Assembly: GCA_003230015.1 (NCBI GenBank)
Contig: QIGO01000003.1
Location: 1-42,894 of the forward strand
DNA length: 42,894 nt
Direction: 5' to 3'
DNA from: Alphaproteobacteria bacterium
GTDB lineage: Bacteria; Pseudomonadota; Alphaproteobacteria; UBA6615
The position numbers and the translations under genes were made by a program. Position 1 is the stretch's first letter. Each line of letters opens with the position of its first letter. Below, in pieces: positions 1-10,824 of this stretch. Under the pieces are notes generated by a model. The model did not search any database and was not told the DNA's origin. It worked only from the letters and a program-made list of their open reading frames with translations.

Positions 1-898
1 CCAGATCGAACCCTTTCAGCAGCGCCAGCTGCTGCAACATCACCGGCCCCTGCCCCCAGGGCCCGGTCTTGCAGACCCGATACCCCTCATAATCGTATGT
101 CGCCGGCGCCTCATAGCCGGCCGTCCATTTTTCCAGATCTTTGCGTGTCAGCAGACCGCCATGGGCCGCGCCTGAACTGTCGAGAAACACGTTCTCTGCG
201 CAAAATCGCTCGATGATTTCGGCGATGGGCCCCTTATAGAAATAGCGCCGCGCCGCATCGATCTGCGCCACTCTGTCTCCGCCGGCCGCCTCCGCGGCCT
301 CGACGACCCGGCCATATGTCGCCGCCAGCACCGGGTTTCGAAACAACGCATTGGCTTTTGGCAAATCGCCGCCAGGCCGGTAGATCGCCAGAGAACTGGG
401 CCAGGCGGCCTCGAACAGCGGCATCACCGCTTCGATCGCGTTGGCCACGGCCGGCAGCATCGGATAGCCCCGTGCCGCGTAGGAAATCGCCGGCGCTAAA
501 ACCTGCCCGAGGGTCAGGGTGCCATAATCCCGCAACAGCACACACCAGGCATCGAACGCCCCCGGAACCACGGCCGGCAACAGACCCGTCCCCGGCACAT
601 GTTCCAAACCAAGACCGCGAAAATAGCCGATCGTCGCCGCTTCCGGCGCCACGCCCTGACCGCATAGCACCTTGGGCCCGTCCTCGCGCGCACTATGGAA
701 GATGATCGGCACATCGCCCGCCGGACCGTTCAAATGCGGCTCGACGATCTGCAGCACAAACCCGGTGGCGACGGCGGCATCGAAGGCATTGCCGCCGGCC
801 TCCAACATCGACATGCCGGTCGCCGAGGCCAGCCAATGGGTCGAGGTCACCGCCCCGAAGGTGCCGCGCAGTTCCGGGCGGGTCGTAAAGTTCACCAT
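1..898 (-). CDS. ggt: gamma-glutamyltransferase family protein, truncated at the window edge (N-terminal part present)
   Basis: My reading of the minus strand from ATG at 898: MVNFTTRPELRGTFGAVTSTHWLASATGMSMLEAGGNAFDAAVATGFVLQIVEPHLNGPAGDVPIIF..., typical of the GGT N-terminus. Open to base 1, so not listed whole in the ORF track. Confidence 0.88.
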   Translation of the reverse strand, partial: MVNFTTRPELRGTFGAVTSTHWLASATGMSMLEAGGNAFDAAVATGFVLQIVEPHLNGPAGDVPIIFHSAREDGPKVLCGQGVAPEAATIGYFRGLGLEHVPGTGLLPAVVPGAFDAWCVLLRDYGTLTLGQVLAPAISYAARGYPMLPAVANAIEAVMPLFEAAWPSSLAIYRPGGDLPKANALFRNPVLAATYGRVVEAAEAAGGDRVAQIDAARRYFYKGPIAEIIERFCAENVFLDSSGAAHGGLLTRKDLEKWTAGYEAPATYDYEGYRVCKTGPWGQGPVMLQQLALLKGFDL

Positions 899-1788
899 TC
901 TGCATTCCCGCGCACCATCTTGATAATGCCCGAAAAATCGAGCCCCGCGTGACCTTCCTCGACAAACCGTTCGTAGAGATCCCGCGCTTGCGTCCCCAGA
1001 GGTATCGCGGCCCCGGCACTGGCCGCCGCCTGCCCCGCCAGCCGCAAATCTTTCAGCATCATCGCCGCGGTAAAGCCCGCCTCGTATTCCCTGTTCGCGG
1101 GCGAAGCCGGCACCGGTCCCGGTATCGGACAATTGCTGGTCAGCGCCCAGCAAGAGCCCGAGGAACGGCTCGAGATTTCAAACAACACCGCCCCGTCCAA
1201 CCCCAACCGTTCGGCCAGGCAGAACGCCTCCGCCACCGAGATCATCTGAATGCCCAGCATCAGATTATTGCACAGCTTCGCCGCCTGTCCGCTGCCCGGC
1301 CCGCCGGCATGCACCACTGTCTTACCCATGCCAAAGAGCAGCGACCGCCCGCGCTGATAGGCCTTCTCCGACCCGCCCGCCATGAAAGTCAGCGTCCCCG
1401 CGCCGGCCCCCGTCACGCCCCCCGAAACCGGCGCGTCCAGCATCCCATGACCACTGGCCTCGGCGGCTTTGTGCACCGTCCGCGCGGTATCCACATCGAT
1501 GGTCGAGCAATCGATGAACAATCGGTCCCTGGCGCTCTGCTCAAACAGCCCGTCCTTGCCCAGATAAACGCTTTCCACATGGCTTCCCGCCGGCAGCATG
1601 GTGATCGCCACGTCACAGCCGGCCACGGCGTCAGCCATATTTTCAGCCGCCACAACCCCATTCACGCTCGCGGCCAGGACCGCTGCGCCGGACAAGTCGA
1701 AACCGCGCACCTCATGCCCCGCCTTGACCAGGTTCGCCGCCATCGGCCCGCCCATATTGCCCAATCCCAAGAACCCGACCCTGGCCAT
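892..1788 (-). CDS. mmsB: 3-hydroxyisobutyrate dehydrogenase
   Basis: MARVGFLGLGNMGGPMAANLVKAGHEVRGFDLS Rossmann motif, DAPVSGGVTGAGAGTL, GxGxAAKLCNNLMLG; beside other valine-catabolism genes. Confidence 0.9.
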   Translation of the reverse strand: MARVGFLGLGNMGGPMAANLVKAGHEVRGFDLSGAAVLAASVNGVVAAENMADAVAGCDVAITMLPAGSHVESVYLGKDGLFEQSARDRLFIDCSTIDVDTARTVHKAAEASGHGMLDAPVSGGVTGAGAGTLTFMAGGSEKAYQRGRSLLFGMGKTVVHAGGPGSGQAAKLCNNLMLGIQMISVAEAFCLAERLGLDGAVLFEISSRSSGSCWALTSNCPIPGPVPASPANREYEAGFTAAMMLKDLRLAGQAAASAGAAIPLGTQARDLYERFVEEGHAGLDFSGIIKMVRGNAEW

Positions 1789-1796
1789 CGATCACC

Positions 1797-2834
1797 TCAC
1801 GTGAATTGCAGCTCTTCTTCGAGCGGCGCGAAATAGGCGTCCAGCGCGCCGTCGGACACGGCATCGAGACTTGGCGGCTGCCACCGGGGTTTGTGATCTT
1901 TGTCCACCAGGACGGCCCGCACCCCCTCGTAGAAATCCGGCGCCGCCATGCAACGCTGACAGAGCCTGAAATCCATCCGCATAACCTCTTCAAAATCCAG
2001 CTCCGCCGCCTCATGCATTTGCCGAAATGTCAGTGCCAGGCTCAGGGGCGAGCGTGTCCGCAACAAAGCGGCGGTTTCCCTTGCCCAATCGCTGTTCGTT
2101 TCATCCAGCGCCGCCACAATTTCAGCCACGCTGCCGGCGCCGAAACAGCGGTCGATCTCCGGTCTTAGCGCTTCCAGTTGCCCCGGCGTGTCCGGTAAGG
2201 CCTCGCCCAGCACGCCGCCAATGCCGGCATCGCTCTTGTCCGCCACCGCCAGCCTGTCCACCAGCCCGGCCAAATCGCCGCTGTTCATATAATGGGTCGC
2301 CAAGCCGGCATACAAACAATCCGCCGCCCCAATTCGCCCCCCTGTCAGGGCCAGATAGAGGCCCACGCGCCCCGGACAACGGGGCAGGAAATAGCCCGCC
2401 CCAATATCGGGAAACAGGCCCAGCGCGGTCTCGGGCATGGCCAACAGGGTCCGTTCTGTGACCACCCGGTGCGAGCCATGCACGCTCAGACCCGCACCGC
2501 CGCCCATCACCACGCCATCCATCAGCGCGATATAGGGTTTACCCAAGCGAAAAATGGTTTGATTCAGCCTGTATTCGGCATAATAGAAGTCGCGGCCCAC
2601 CGCCGCACCTTTGCCCGCGTGATAGAGCGACCTGACATCGCCGCCGGCGCAAAACGCCCGCTCGCCGGCCCCGCACACAACGACGGCCTCGATCGCCCGG
2701 TCAAGCGCCCAGCGGTCCAGCACCGCCTTGAAAGCCAAGGCCATCTCAAGATTGAGCGCATTCAAGGCCCGCGGCCGGTTCAACCTGACAAGCCCCAGCC
2801 CGTCGCGCGCCTCAAACAGAATTTCGCCGCTCAT
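1797..2834 (-). CDS. enoyl-CoA hydratase/isomerase family, 3-hydroxyisobutyryl-CoA hydrolase-like
   Basis: RPRALNALNLEM, GERAFCAGGDVRSLY, MDGVVMGGGAGLSVHG, AMPETALGLFPDIGAGYFLPR are typical of HIBCH. Confidence 0.9.
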   Translation of the reverse strand: MSGEILFEARDGLGLVRLNRPRALNALNLEMALAFKAVLDRWALDRAIEAVVVCGAGERAFCAGGDVRSLYHAGKGAAVGRDFYYAEYRLNQTIFRLGKPYIALMDGVVMGGGAGLSVHGSHRVVTERTLLAMPETALGLFPDIGAGYFLPRCPGRVGLYLALTGGRIGAADCLYAGLATHYMNSGDLAGLVDRLAVADKSDAGIGGVLGEALPDTPGQLEALRPEIDRCFGAGSVAEIVAALDETNSDWARETAALLRTRSPLSLALTFRQMHEAAELDFEEVMRMDFRLCQRCMAAPDFYEGVRAVLVDKDHKPRWQPPSLDAVSDGALDAYFAPLEEELQFT

Positions 2835-2843
2835 CCCCTCTGC

Positions 2844-3479
2844 CTACCTGACTTGAATACGCGCTGCGCCGCCAAGCGCCATCTGCTGAATTCGCGACGG
2901 ATTGCCATAAACATCCACATTGCCGCTGCCGCTTACCTGAACCGACACGGCCTCGCTTGCATATACAACGACATCGCCGGCCCCCACCACGCTCACCTCG
3001 ACGGTCTCGCACACTAGATATTCCGCATCCACATCGCCACTACCTTTGATCTCCACCGACAGGCCGCCGCAGTCGCCGATAAGACGTGCATCCCCCGCGC
3101 CGCTGATGACCAACGCCAAGTCTCCACGGCTTATCCCATCCATGGAGATGTTCGAAGCACCCCGCAGCACGACCCGCTCCAAGACGGGCACGGTTATCCA
3201 CAGCGCCGCGGGCCGGTCGAATACGTGTCCAATTGTCGAAACCCGTAACTCACCATCCACCACCCGCGTCTCGATCCGCTCTAGACGAGACTGTTCGGTT
3301 TCAACAATCACCGACTGAGCCTGCCCCGCATTGACCACGATGTCGAAGGCGCCATCAACCACCATTCTGTCGAAGGGCGGCAGCTCGCGCGGCTGCTCCG
3401 CCCCGATCGCCGATCCGCTCATGCCCAATACCAGCACGCCCAAGACCATCCCTGTCCACAATTTCATCCGGCCCTCCAC
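2844..3479 (-). CDS. secreted DUF2807 (GIN / auto-transporter adhesin head-like) protein
   Basis: Signal peptide, then FDRMVVDGAFDIVVNAGQ and beta-helix-like repeats (SGAGDARL, KGSGDVDA, VGAGDVVV, SGSGNVDVYG). Confidence 0.75.
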   Translation of the reverse strand: MEGRMKLWTGMVLGVLVLGMSGSAIGAEQPRELPPFDRMVVDGAFDIVVNAGQAQSVIVETEQSRLERIETRVVDGELRVSTIGHVFDRPAALWITVPVLERVVLRGASNISMDGISRGDLALVISGAGDARLIGDCGGLSVEIKGSGDVDAEYLVCETVEVSVVGAGDVVVYASEAVSVQVSGSGNVDVYGNPSRIQQMALGGAARIQVR

Positions 3480-3584
3480 ATTTTCAAAAAATATTTATAT
3501 CCAGTAACTTAGACCCGACTCCAAAGCCACCTCACAGCCCGGGTTATCTCGCAAATACCCGGCGCAAAGCGTTGATTTCTTGGC

Positions 3585-4751
3585 CTATTCTGCCAGCAGT
3601 TCACGCGCTATGATAACGCGCATAATCTCATTCGTACCCTCTAGGATCTGATGCACCCGTAAGTCCCTGACAAAGCGTTCGATGGGATAGTCACGCAGAT
3701 AGCCGTAGCCGCCATGCAACTGCAACGCGTCGTTCGCCACCCGGAATCCCACATCGGTGGCGTAGCGCTTGGCCATGGCGATAGCCATCGGCGCCTGAGG
3801 ATCATTTTGGTCCAGCAGCCACGCCCCCCGCCACACCATCAGGCGCGCCGCCTCCAGTTCCGTCGCCATGTCGGCCAGCCGGAATTGCAGCGCCTGAAAG
3901 GCCGCCAGTGGCTGACCGAACTGCTTACGCTCGATCATATAGGCCCGCGTCGCCTCCAGGCACGCCCGCGCCCCGCCCAGGGAACAGGCGGCAATATTCA
4001 GCCGTCCACCGCCCAGAGCCTTGAGCGCGATGCCAAAACCCTCCCCTTCGCCACCCAACCGATTGCCTGTCGGAACCCGGCAATTCTCGAAGATCACCGC
4101 CGAGGTCGGCTGGCTGCGCCACCCCATCTTTTCTTCATGTTTGCCGAAACTCAGCCCCTCGCAGCCGCGCTCCACCAGCACGCACGAGATACCCTTCGCC
4201 CCCGGCCCGCCGGTCCGCACCATGCAAGCATACAGATCCGACGACGGCCCGCCGGAAATAAAGGCCTTGCTGCCATTGATGTTGTAATGATCTCCATCCG
4301 CCTGCGCCCGGGTCTTCAGGGCCGCCGCATCGGAACCGGCGTTGGCTTCGGTCAGGCAATAGCTTGCCATGATCTTCATACTGGTCAGGGCCGGCAGCCA
4401 GCGCCCCCGCTGGTCTTGATCGCCGAAGGTATCGACCATCCAAGCGACCATATTGTGAATCGATAGATAGGCGGCGGTGGAAGGACAGGCCGCCGCCAGC
4501 TCCTCGAAGATCAGCACGCTATCCAGCCGCGAAAGACCGCTCCCGCCATGGTCGGGATCGCAGCAAATGCCGGCCAGGCCCAGCCCCGCCGCCTGCCGCA
4601 ATGTGTCGATTGGAAAAATCTGCTCCGCATCCCACCGTGCCGCATGGGGCGCCATCTCGGCCTGGGCGAATGCCCGCACGGTCTCTTGAAAGGCCCGCTG
4701 CTCCTCATTGAGTGCAAAATCCACGCTAAGTGTCTCCTTTTGGCCGAGCAC
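3585..4751 (-). CDS. acyl-CoA dehydrogenase, probably isobutyryl-CoA dehydrogenase type
   Basis: ACAD motifs (YCLTEANAGSDAAALKTRA, QLHGGYGYLRDYPIERFVRDLRVHQILEGTNEIMR); clustered with mmsB and an HIBCH-like gene. Confidence 0.9.
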   Translation of the reverse strand: MLGQKETLSVDFALNEEQRAFQETVRAFAQAEMAPHAARWDAEQIFPIDTLRQAAGLGLAGICCDPDHGGSGLSRLDSVLIFEELAAACPSTAAYLSIHNMVAWMVDTFGDQDQRGRWLPALTSMKIMASYCLTEANAGSDAAALKTRAQADGDHYNINGSKAFISGGPSSDLYACMVRTGGPGAKGISCVLVERGCEGLSFGKHEEKMGWRSQPTSAVIFENCRVPTGNRLGGEGEGFGIALKALGGGRLNIAACSLGGARACLEATRAYMIERKQFGQPLAAFQALQFRLADMATELEAARLMVWRGAWLLDQNDPQAPMAIAMAKRYATDVGFRVANDALQLHGGYGYLRDYPIERFVRDLRVHQILEGTNEIMRVIIARELLAE

Positions 4752-4868
4752 TGCCGGATCATAACGGCCCGGCGACCATGGGCATAATGCGCCTTTTCGG
4801 GCCTGAAGACCGCGCCGCGTTTCGAATTTTCGTTGACACTAGGGCTGGCCGTGGCCTTTCTAGACCCC

Positions 4869-4955
4869 TGTCCTTATCTGGACATACGGCGAAATATGGC
4901 TCGGAACGCGGGTGAGCGTGCCCGGAACAAGATCAAAGGACGGAGAAGGCGAACG
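4869..4955 (+). promoter_or_regulatory. possible structured leader of metY (unclassified)
   Basis: Hairpin TGTCC-TTATCT-GGACA (4869-4884) and CGGG-TGAGCGTG-CCCG (4909-4924) before the metY ATG; no match by eye to SAM-II or SAM/SAH consensus. Confidence 0.25.
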
Positions 4956-6242
4956 ATGACCAGCAGCAATCCGGAAACATTGGCTCTTCATGCGGGCTAT
5001 CGTGCCGATCCCACGACCGGGGCGGTGGCGGTGCCCATTTACCAGACCACCAGCTACCAGTTCCGCGATACCGAGCACGCCGCCAACCTCTTCGCCCTTA
5101 AGGAAATGGGCAATATCTATACCCGCATCATGAACCCCACCACCGACGTGCTGGAGCAGCGCATGGCCGCCCTCGATGGTGGTGTCGCCGGACTGGCCCT
5201 GGCCTCCGGTCAGGCCGCTTCCCTGCTGGCGATTCAGAACCTTGCCCGTGCCGGCGACAATTTCGTCAGTTCCACCGACCTTTATGGCGGCACCTGGAAC
5301 CTCTTCAACAACACCATGCGCGATATCGGTATCGAGGTACGTTTTGTCGATCCCGGCGACCCCGAGGCTTTCCGTCGCGCCACCGATGAGCGCACCCGCG
5401 CCTATTATGCCGAAACCCTGCCCAACCCTAAGCTCAATGTCTTTCCCATCAGCGAGGTCGCCGAGATCGGCCGCGAGCTAGGTGTGCCCTTGATCGTCGA
5501 CAACACCGCCGCCCCTCTTATATGCCGGCCCTTCGACCATGGTGCGGCTGTCATCGTCTATTCCAGCACCAAATATATCGGTGGCCACGGCAATTCCATC
5601 GGCGGGCTGATCATCGACGGCGGTAATTTCGATTGGGAGGGCAACGCCGCACGCTTCCCCACCCTGACCGAGCCCGATCCCAGCTACCATGGGGCGGTCT
5701 GGACCGAGGCTGTGAAGCCCCTTGGCCCCATCGCCTACATCATCCGCATCCGCGTCGCTCTATTGCGCGATATGGGCGCGGCCATGAGCCCCTTTAACGC
5801 CTTCATGTTCATTCAGGGGCTGGAGACCCTGCCCCTGCGTATTGAGCGTCACTGCACCAATGCCAACAGGGTTTGCGCCTTCTTGAGCGAGCATCCAAAG
5901 GTCGAAAAAGTCATCCATCCCCGTCTCCAGACCGGCGAGATGCGACGCCGCGCCGACACTTATCTCAAGGGCGGATTTGGCGGCCTGGTCGGTATGGAGC
6001 TGGCCGGCGGCGTCGATGCCGGCCGTAAATTTATCGACAACCTTGAGCTGCTATACCATGTCGCCAATATCGGCGACGCCCGCAGCCTGGCGATCCACCC
6101 GGCGAGCACGACCCACAGTCAGCTCTCCCAAGAGGAACAACTGGCCACCGGTGTCACGCCGGGATATGTGCGTCTGTCGGTGGGTATCGAACATATCGAT
6201 GACATCATCGCCGACATCGACCAGGCGCTGTCGAAGGTCTAG
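4956..6242 (+). CDS. metY: O-acetylhomoserine aminocarboxypropyltransferase / Cys-Met metabolism PLP enzyme
   Basis: MTSSNPETLALHAGYRADPTTGAVAVPIYQTTSYQF...; PLP-binding region VIVYSSTKYIGGHGNSIGG. ATG at 4956 preferred over the ORF-track start at 4833. Confidence 0.9.
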   Translation: MTSSNPETLALHAGYRADPTTGAVAVPIYQTTSYQFRDTEHAANLFALKEMGNIYTRIMNPTTDVLEQRMAALDGGVAGLALASGQAASLLAIQNLARAGDNFVSSTDLYGGTWNLFNNTMRDIGIEVRFVDPGDPEAFRRATDERTRAYYAETLPNPKLNVFPISEVAEIGRELGVPLIVDNTAAPLICRPFDHGAAVIVYSSTKYIGGHGNSIGGLIIDGGNFDWEGNAARFPTLTEPDPSYHGAVWTEAVKPLGPIAYIIRIRVALLRDMGAAMSPFNAFMFIQGLETLPLRIERHCTNANRVCAFLSEHPKVEKVIHPRLQTGEMRRRADTYLKGGFGGLVGMELAGGVDAGRKFIDNLELLYHVANIGDARSLAIHPASTTHSQLSQEEQLATGVTPGYVRLSVGIEHIDDIIADIDQALSKV

Positions 6243-6345
6243 AGCTTTTTCCGTTCAAACGGATACGTTTGAACGATTAGAAAATGCGTCAAAACAAGAA
6301 GCTAGAGCACGTGTCGTGAACGCAAGTGAACGAAATTTGCTCTAG
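6239..6345. repeat. palindromic intergenic repeat (RIME/MITE-like) with CTAGAGC...GCTCTAG ends
   Basis: CTAGAGC at 6239-6245, a second CTAGAGC at 6302-6308, inverted GCTCTAG at 6339-6345; internal perfect hairpin CGTTCAAACG-GATA-CGTTTGAACG (6252-6275). Confidence 0.7.
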
Positions 6346-8027
<1,682 letters not shown>

Positions 8028-8045
8028 GACGCGCTCCTATCTAAG

Positions 8046-8063
8046 ATCCTATCGCGTCAGGAT
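8046..8063. promoter_or_regulatory. inverted repeat ATCCT-N8-AGGAT upstream of the peroxiredoxin gene
   Basis: ATCCTATCGCGTCAGGAT, 19 bp upstream of the peroxiredoxin start codon (8027). Confidence 0.35.
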
Positions 8064-8130
8064 AGTATCATCCTGCCTCTTTGCAACAACAGACAAGAGC
8101 CGTGATCGCGCGACTGTGTAGAGCGCCGCG

Positions 8131-8895
8131 CTACGGGCCAATGAACGCCTCGATCACGCCATTGAACGCCGCCGGATTTTCGATATTCGCCAAATGCCCG
8201 CACCCGTCGAGGCAGACATACCGGGCGTTGGCAATCTTGCCGGCCATGCGCGCCATCATCGCGGCGGGCGCATTGCGGTCATGCTGGCCCGCCAACACCA
8301 GCGTCGGCGCGGCGATGGCACTCAATGTGTGCCGCTGATCGAATGTCACGATCAAACGAATGGCATCGGCGAACGCCTCTGTCGGCACGCGTTTAATCGA
8401 CGCGACGGCCGTGGCCAGTCCCGCCGGGTCGCAATCCGGCCCCACCAGACCCCGCACCACCTCCGGCCCGAAATCGGCGAGTGTCCGCCCGGCCTCGATA
8501 GGTGCCAACCGTTGCTGCACGAAGGATTGTTGCCAATCCCCATCGGGCCGGCCGAAGGAAGCGCTGGTCGCCGACAGTACCAGGCTCTCCAGCCGTTCCG
8601 GGTAACGCACGCAAAAGACCTGCGCGATCATGCCGCCGATGCTGTGCCCCACCAGATGCACCCGCTCAAGGCCGTGCGCGTCCAGCAAAGTTTTTAGCGC
8701 CGCCGCCAGGCCATCCCAACTATCCGGCGCCACCCCGCCGTCATGACCGGGCATGGTCCAGGCCAGGGCCAACCGCGCTCGGCCGAAATAGTCCAGTTGC
8801 GGCTGCCAGATGCTGGCATCGCTGCCAATGCCATGGAGAAAGACAATAGCCGGCTCGCCTTCGCCGGCACTGAGCGAGTTCGCTACCTGGCTCAT
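8131..8895 (-). CDS. alpha/beta hydrolase, NicD-like (N-formylmaleamate deformylase) by context
   Basis: IVFLHGIGSDASIWQPQLDYF, LVGHSIGGMIAQ nucleophile elbow, HDRNAPAAMMARMA, GCGHLANIENPAAFN; ATGA overlap with the NicX-like gene. Confidence 0.8.
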   Translation of the reverse strand: MSQVANSLSAGEGEPAIVFLHGIGSDASIWQPQLDYFGRARLALAWTMPGHDGGVAPDSWDGLAAALKTLLDAHGLERVHLVGHSIGGMIAQVFCVRYPERLESLVLSATSASFGRPDGDWQQSFVQQRLAPIEAGRTLADFGPEVVRGLVGPDCDPAGLATAVASIKRVPTEAFADAIRLIVTFDQRHTLSAIAAPTLVLAGQHDRNAPAAMMARMAGKIANARYVCLDGCGHLANIENPAAFNGVIEAFIGP

Positions 8896-9938
8896 GCAAG
8901 TTCGCCTTGCAGAACACCCTCGACCACCACCGGCCGGTCGTCCAGTGCCACGGTGCAATTGCGCAGGGGCAGATCGAAATGGCCCAGCGTATGCCGTCCG
9001 GCCGTCTCGTTGGCGCCGGTCGAGTACAGAAAATTACCCGCGAACGCGCGCAACTCCGTACCGTTGCAATCCGCCTTGTCATACATCGCCATCGCCTCCC
9101 AGCGCGCCCCTGGGTTCATGCCCCATCCCACATGGCTGACCCCATAGGCCTCGCGGTCTCCCCAGGCGGCGAAATATTGCCGCATCAAATCCCCATCGAG
9201 CCCTTCACCCTCGATCGACACCACATAATCATCCTCGATCCGCAAGGTGACGGGAGTCTCCAGATAGCGCTTAAATGTAAGATTGGCGTCTCCCGGTGCC
9301 AGTACCAGAGTCCCGTTGACGCTGCCCGCCCGCGGGAAACACAGACACAGCCCGCCCGGCCAATGGGCCACTTGCCCCGGCCGGTCGGCAAAACCGAACA
9401 CCCCGGCCGCCGGGCAGTCGCTCACATTGATGGTAAGGTCGGTCCCCGCCGCCGATACGACTGTCATCCGCCGCGCCTTTTTGAGCATCTTCGCGCCGGC
9501 CAGAACTTTCGGTTTCAGTGCCGGGTCCGGCACCAGCCGTTCCAGCGCTTCGGGATGTTCGTTGCTGATCATCAGCACCCGCGCCCCGTCCCCCACGATC
9601 TCCGGCAGTTCGGCGGCATGCAGCAGCCCTTCGACGGTCAAATCCACCACCAGCCCCGCACCGGCGAGCGCCTTCACCACCGGGGCCAAGCCTGCCAGCG
9701 CGTTTGACGCCCCCGTCGAGCGCACGGGCACCGGGGCGACCTGTGGCGGTGTCGGTACCACCACATGGAACCACCGCGCCCCAAGCCTCGCCAGAGCCAA
9801 CTCGGTGAGTTGCACATTCAGCATCCGCGACTGGGTCTCGGAAAGAATCGCCACCGCTTCACCCTCGGCGACCGCACTCAGCCGCAGGGTCTCGGCAAAA
9901 CAGCCGATCCACTTATCCTCGATCCGATCCCCGCGCAT
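8892..9938 (-). CDS. M29 aminopeptidase-like fold protein, candidate 2,5-dihydroxypyridine 5,6-dioxygenase (NicX family)
   Basis: About 348 aa; TDLTINVSDCPAAGVFGFADRPGQVAHWPGG, HVGWGMNPGARW, TLGHFDLPLRNCTVALDDRPVV resemble NicX-type metalloenzymes. Confidence 0.65.
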   Translation of the reverse strand: MRGDRIEDKWIGCFAETLRLSAVAEGEAVAILSETQSRMLNVQLTELALARLGARWFHVVVPTPPQVAPVPVRSTGASNALAGLAPVVKALAGAGLVVDLTVEGLLHAAELPEIVGDGARVLMISNEHPEALERLVPDPALKPKVLAGAKMLKKARRMTVVSAAGTDLTINVSDCPAAGVFGFADRPGQVAHWPGGLCLCFPRAGSVNGTLVLAPGDANLTFKRYLETPVTLRIEDDYVVSIEGEGLDGDLMRQYFAAWGDREAYGVSHVGWGMNPGARWEAMAMYDKADCNGTELRAFAGNFLYSTGANETAGRHTLGHFDLPLRNCTVALDDRPVVVEGVLQGELA

Positions 9939-9991
9939 GCAAGCCCCCCGTGCTGCCAGACCGCCAGTCTAACAAGGGAGCCGCCCGCTGC

Positions 9992-10327
9992 CTATTTCAC
10001 AGGTAACTTTGAGACAAACTCATAGGCTTGCGCGATCCAGCTTTGCAACGCCGCCTCACTCTCCAAACCCTCGGGCGCCACATAGATCCACCCCCGCATC
10101 GGCCTGCCGGTAAAGTCGCAAGGCCTGGTGTGCGGCCGCGCCAAGGCGCCGGCCTCTTGCGCCGGCGACAGCCGCACCACCATATCCTCGGTCTTGCCAC
10201 TCACCCCACAGCACATCTTTCCATTGCACTGAAAGGACAGCCCGCCAAACATTTTCTTCTCGGTAATGCCCTCATAGCCGGCAAATACCGCCCGCATACG
10301 CTCGGCGAGCGCTTGATTGTAACCCAT
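9992..10327 (-). CDS. TfoX N-terminal domain protein
   Basis: ITEKKMFGGLSFQCNGKMCCGVSG, TGRPMRGWIYVAPEGL. Confidence 0.85.
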   Translation of the reverse strand: MGYNQALAERMRAVFAGYEGITEKKMFGGLSFQCNGKMCCGVSGKTEDMVVRLSPAQEAGALARPHTRPCDFTGRPMRGWIYVAPEGLESEAALQSWIAQAYEFVSKLPVK

Positions 10328-10360
10328 TGATTTTTCGTTCTTTAGGCGGGAATAGCCGAC

Positions 10361-10741
10361 TCAGTCTTTTTTCTCATACGTAATAAAATTGATCGCCGCG
10401 CCGACCGCGTCGATCACCACTGCCCAACGGCCGACGCCGGGAATATCCATCGGCGCCATGGCGATATGGCCGCCGGCCGCTTTTGCCTTCGCCACCCGCT
10501 CGTCCACATTGTCCACGGTGATATAGCCGGCCCAAACGGCCTCACCCTCGGCACCATGTGTGGTGATGCCGCCGATCGGCTCGCCGCCGGCCTTCAGCAC
10601 CGTATAGGTCCCGTCTGCCATCGGCATTTCTTCGATCTCCCAACCTATGACGTCCGTATAGAACGCTTTGGCTTTGGCGACGTCCTTGGTCCGCAATTCA
10701 AACCAACTGATCGCACCGTGAGTAACAAAAAGGTCGCTCAT
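10361..10741 (-). CDS. VOC family (glyoxalase-like) protein
   Basis: GAISWFELRTKDVAKAKAFYTDVIGWEIEEMPMADGTYTVLKAGGEPIGGI. Confidence 0.88.
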   Translation of the reverse strand: MSDLFVTHGAISWFELRTKDVAKAKAFYTDVIGWEIEEMPMADGTYTVLKAGGEPIGGITTHGAEGEAVWAGYITVDNVDERVAKAKAAGGHIAMAPMDIPGVGRWAVVIDAVGAAINFITYEKKD

Positions 10742-10824
10742 CCCTGTCTCCTCCATTGAAAGCCTAGATGCTAACTAGACGCGGGAGCCCGTCAACACCG
10801 GACAGCCATCCCATAGAAAAGAAA

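Noticed and set aside
949-1836. 295-aa plus-strand ORF antisense to mmsB
   Set aside because: Antisense shadow with Arg/His/Pro-rich translation; mmsB on the minus strand is clear.
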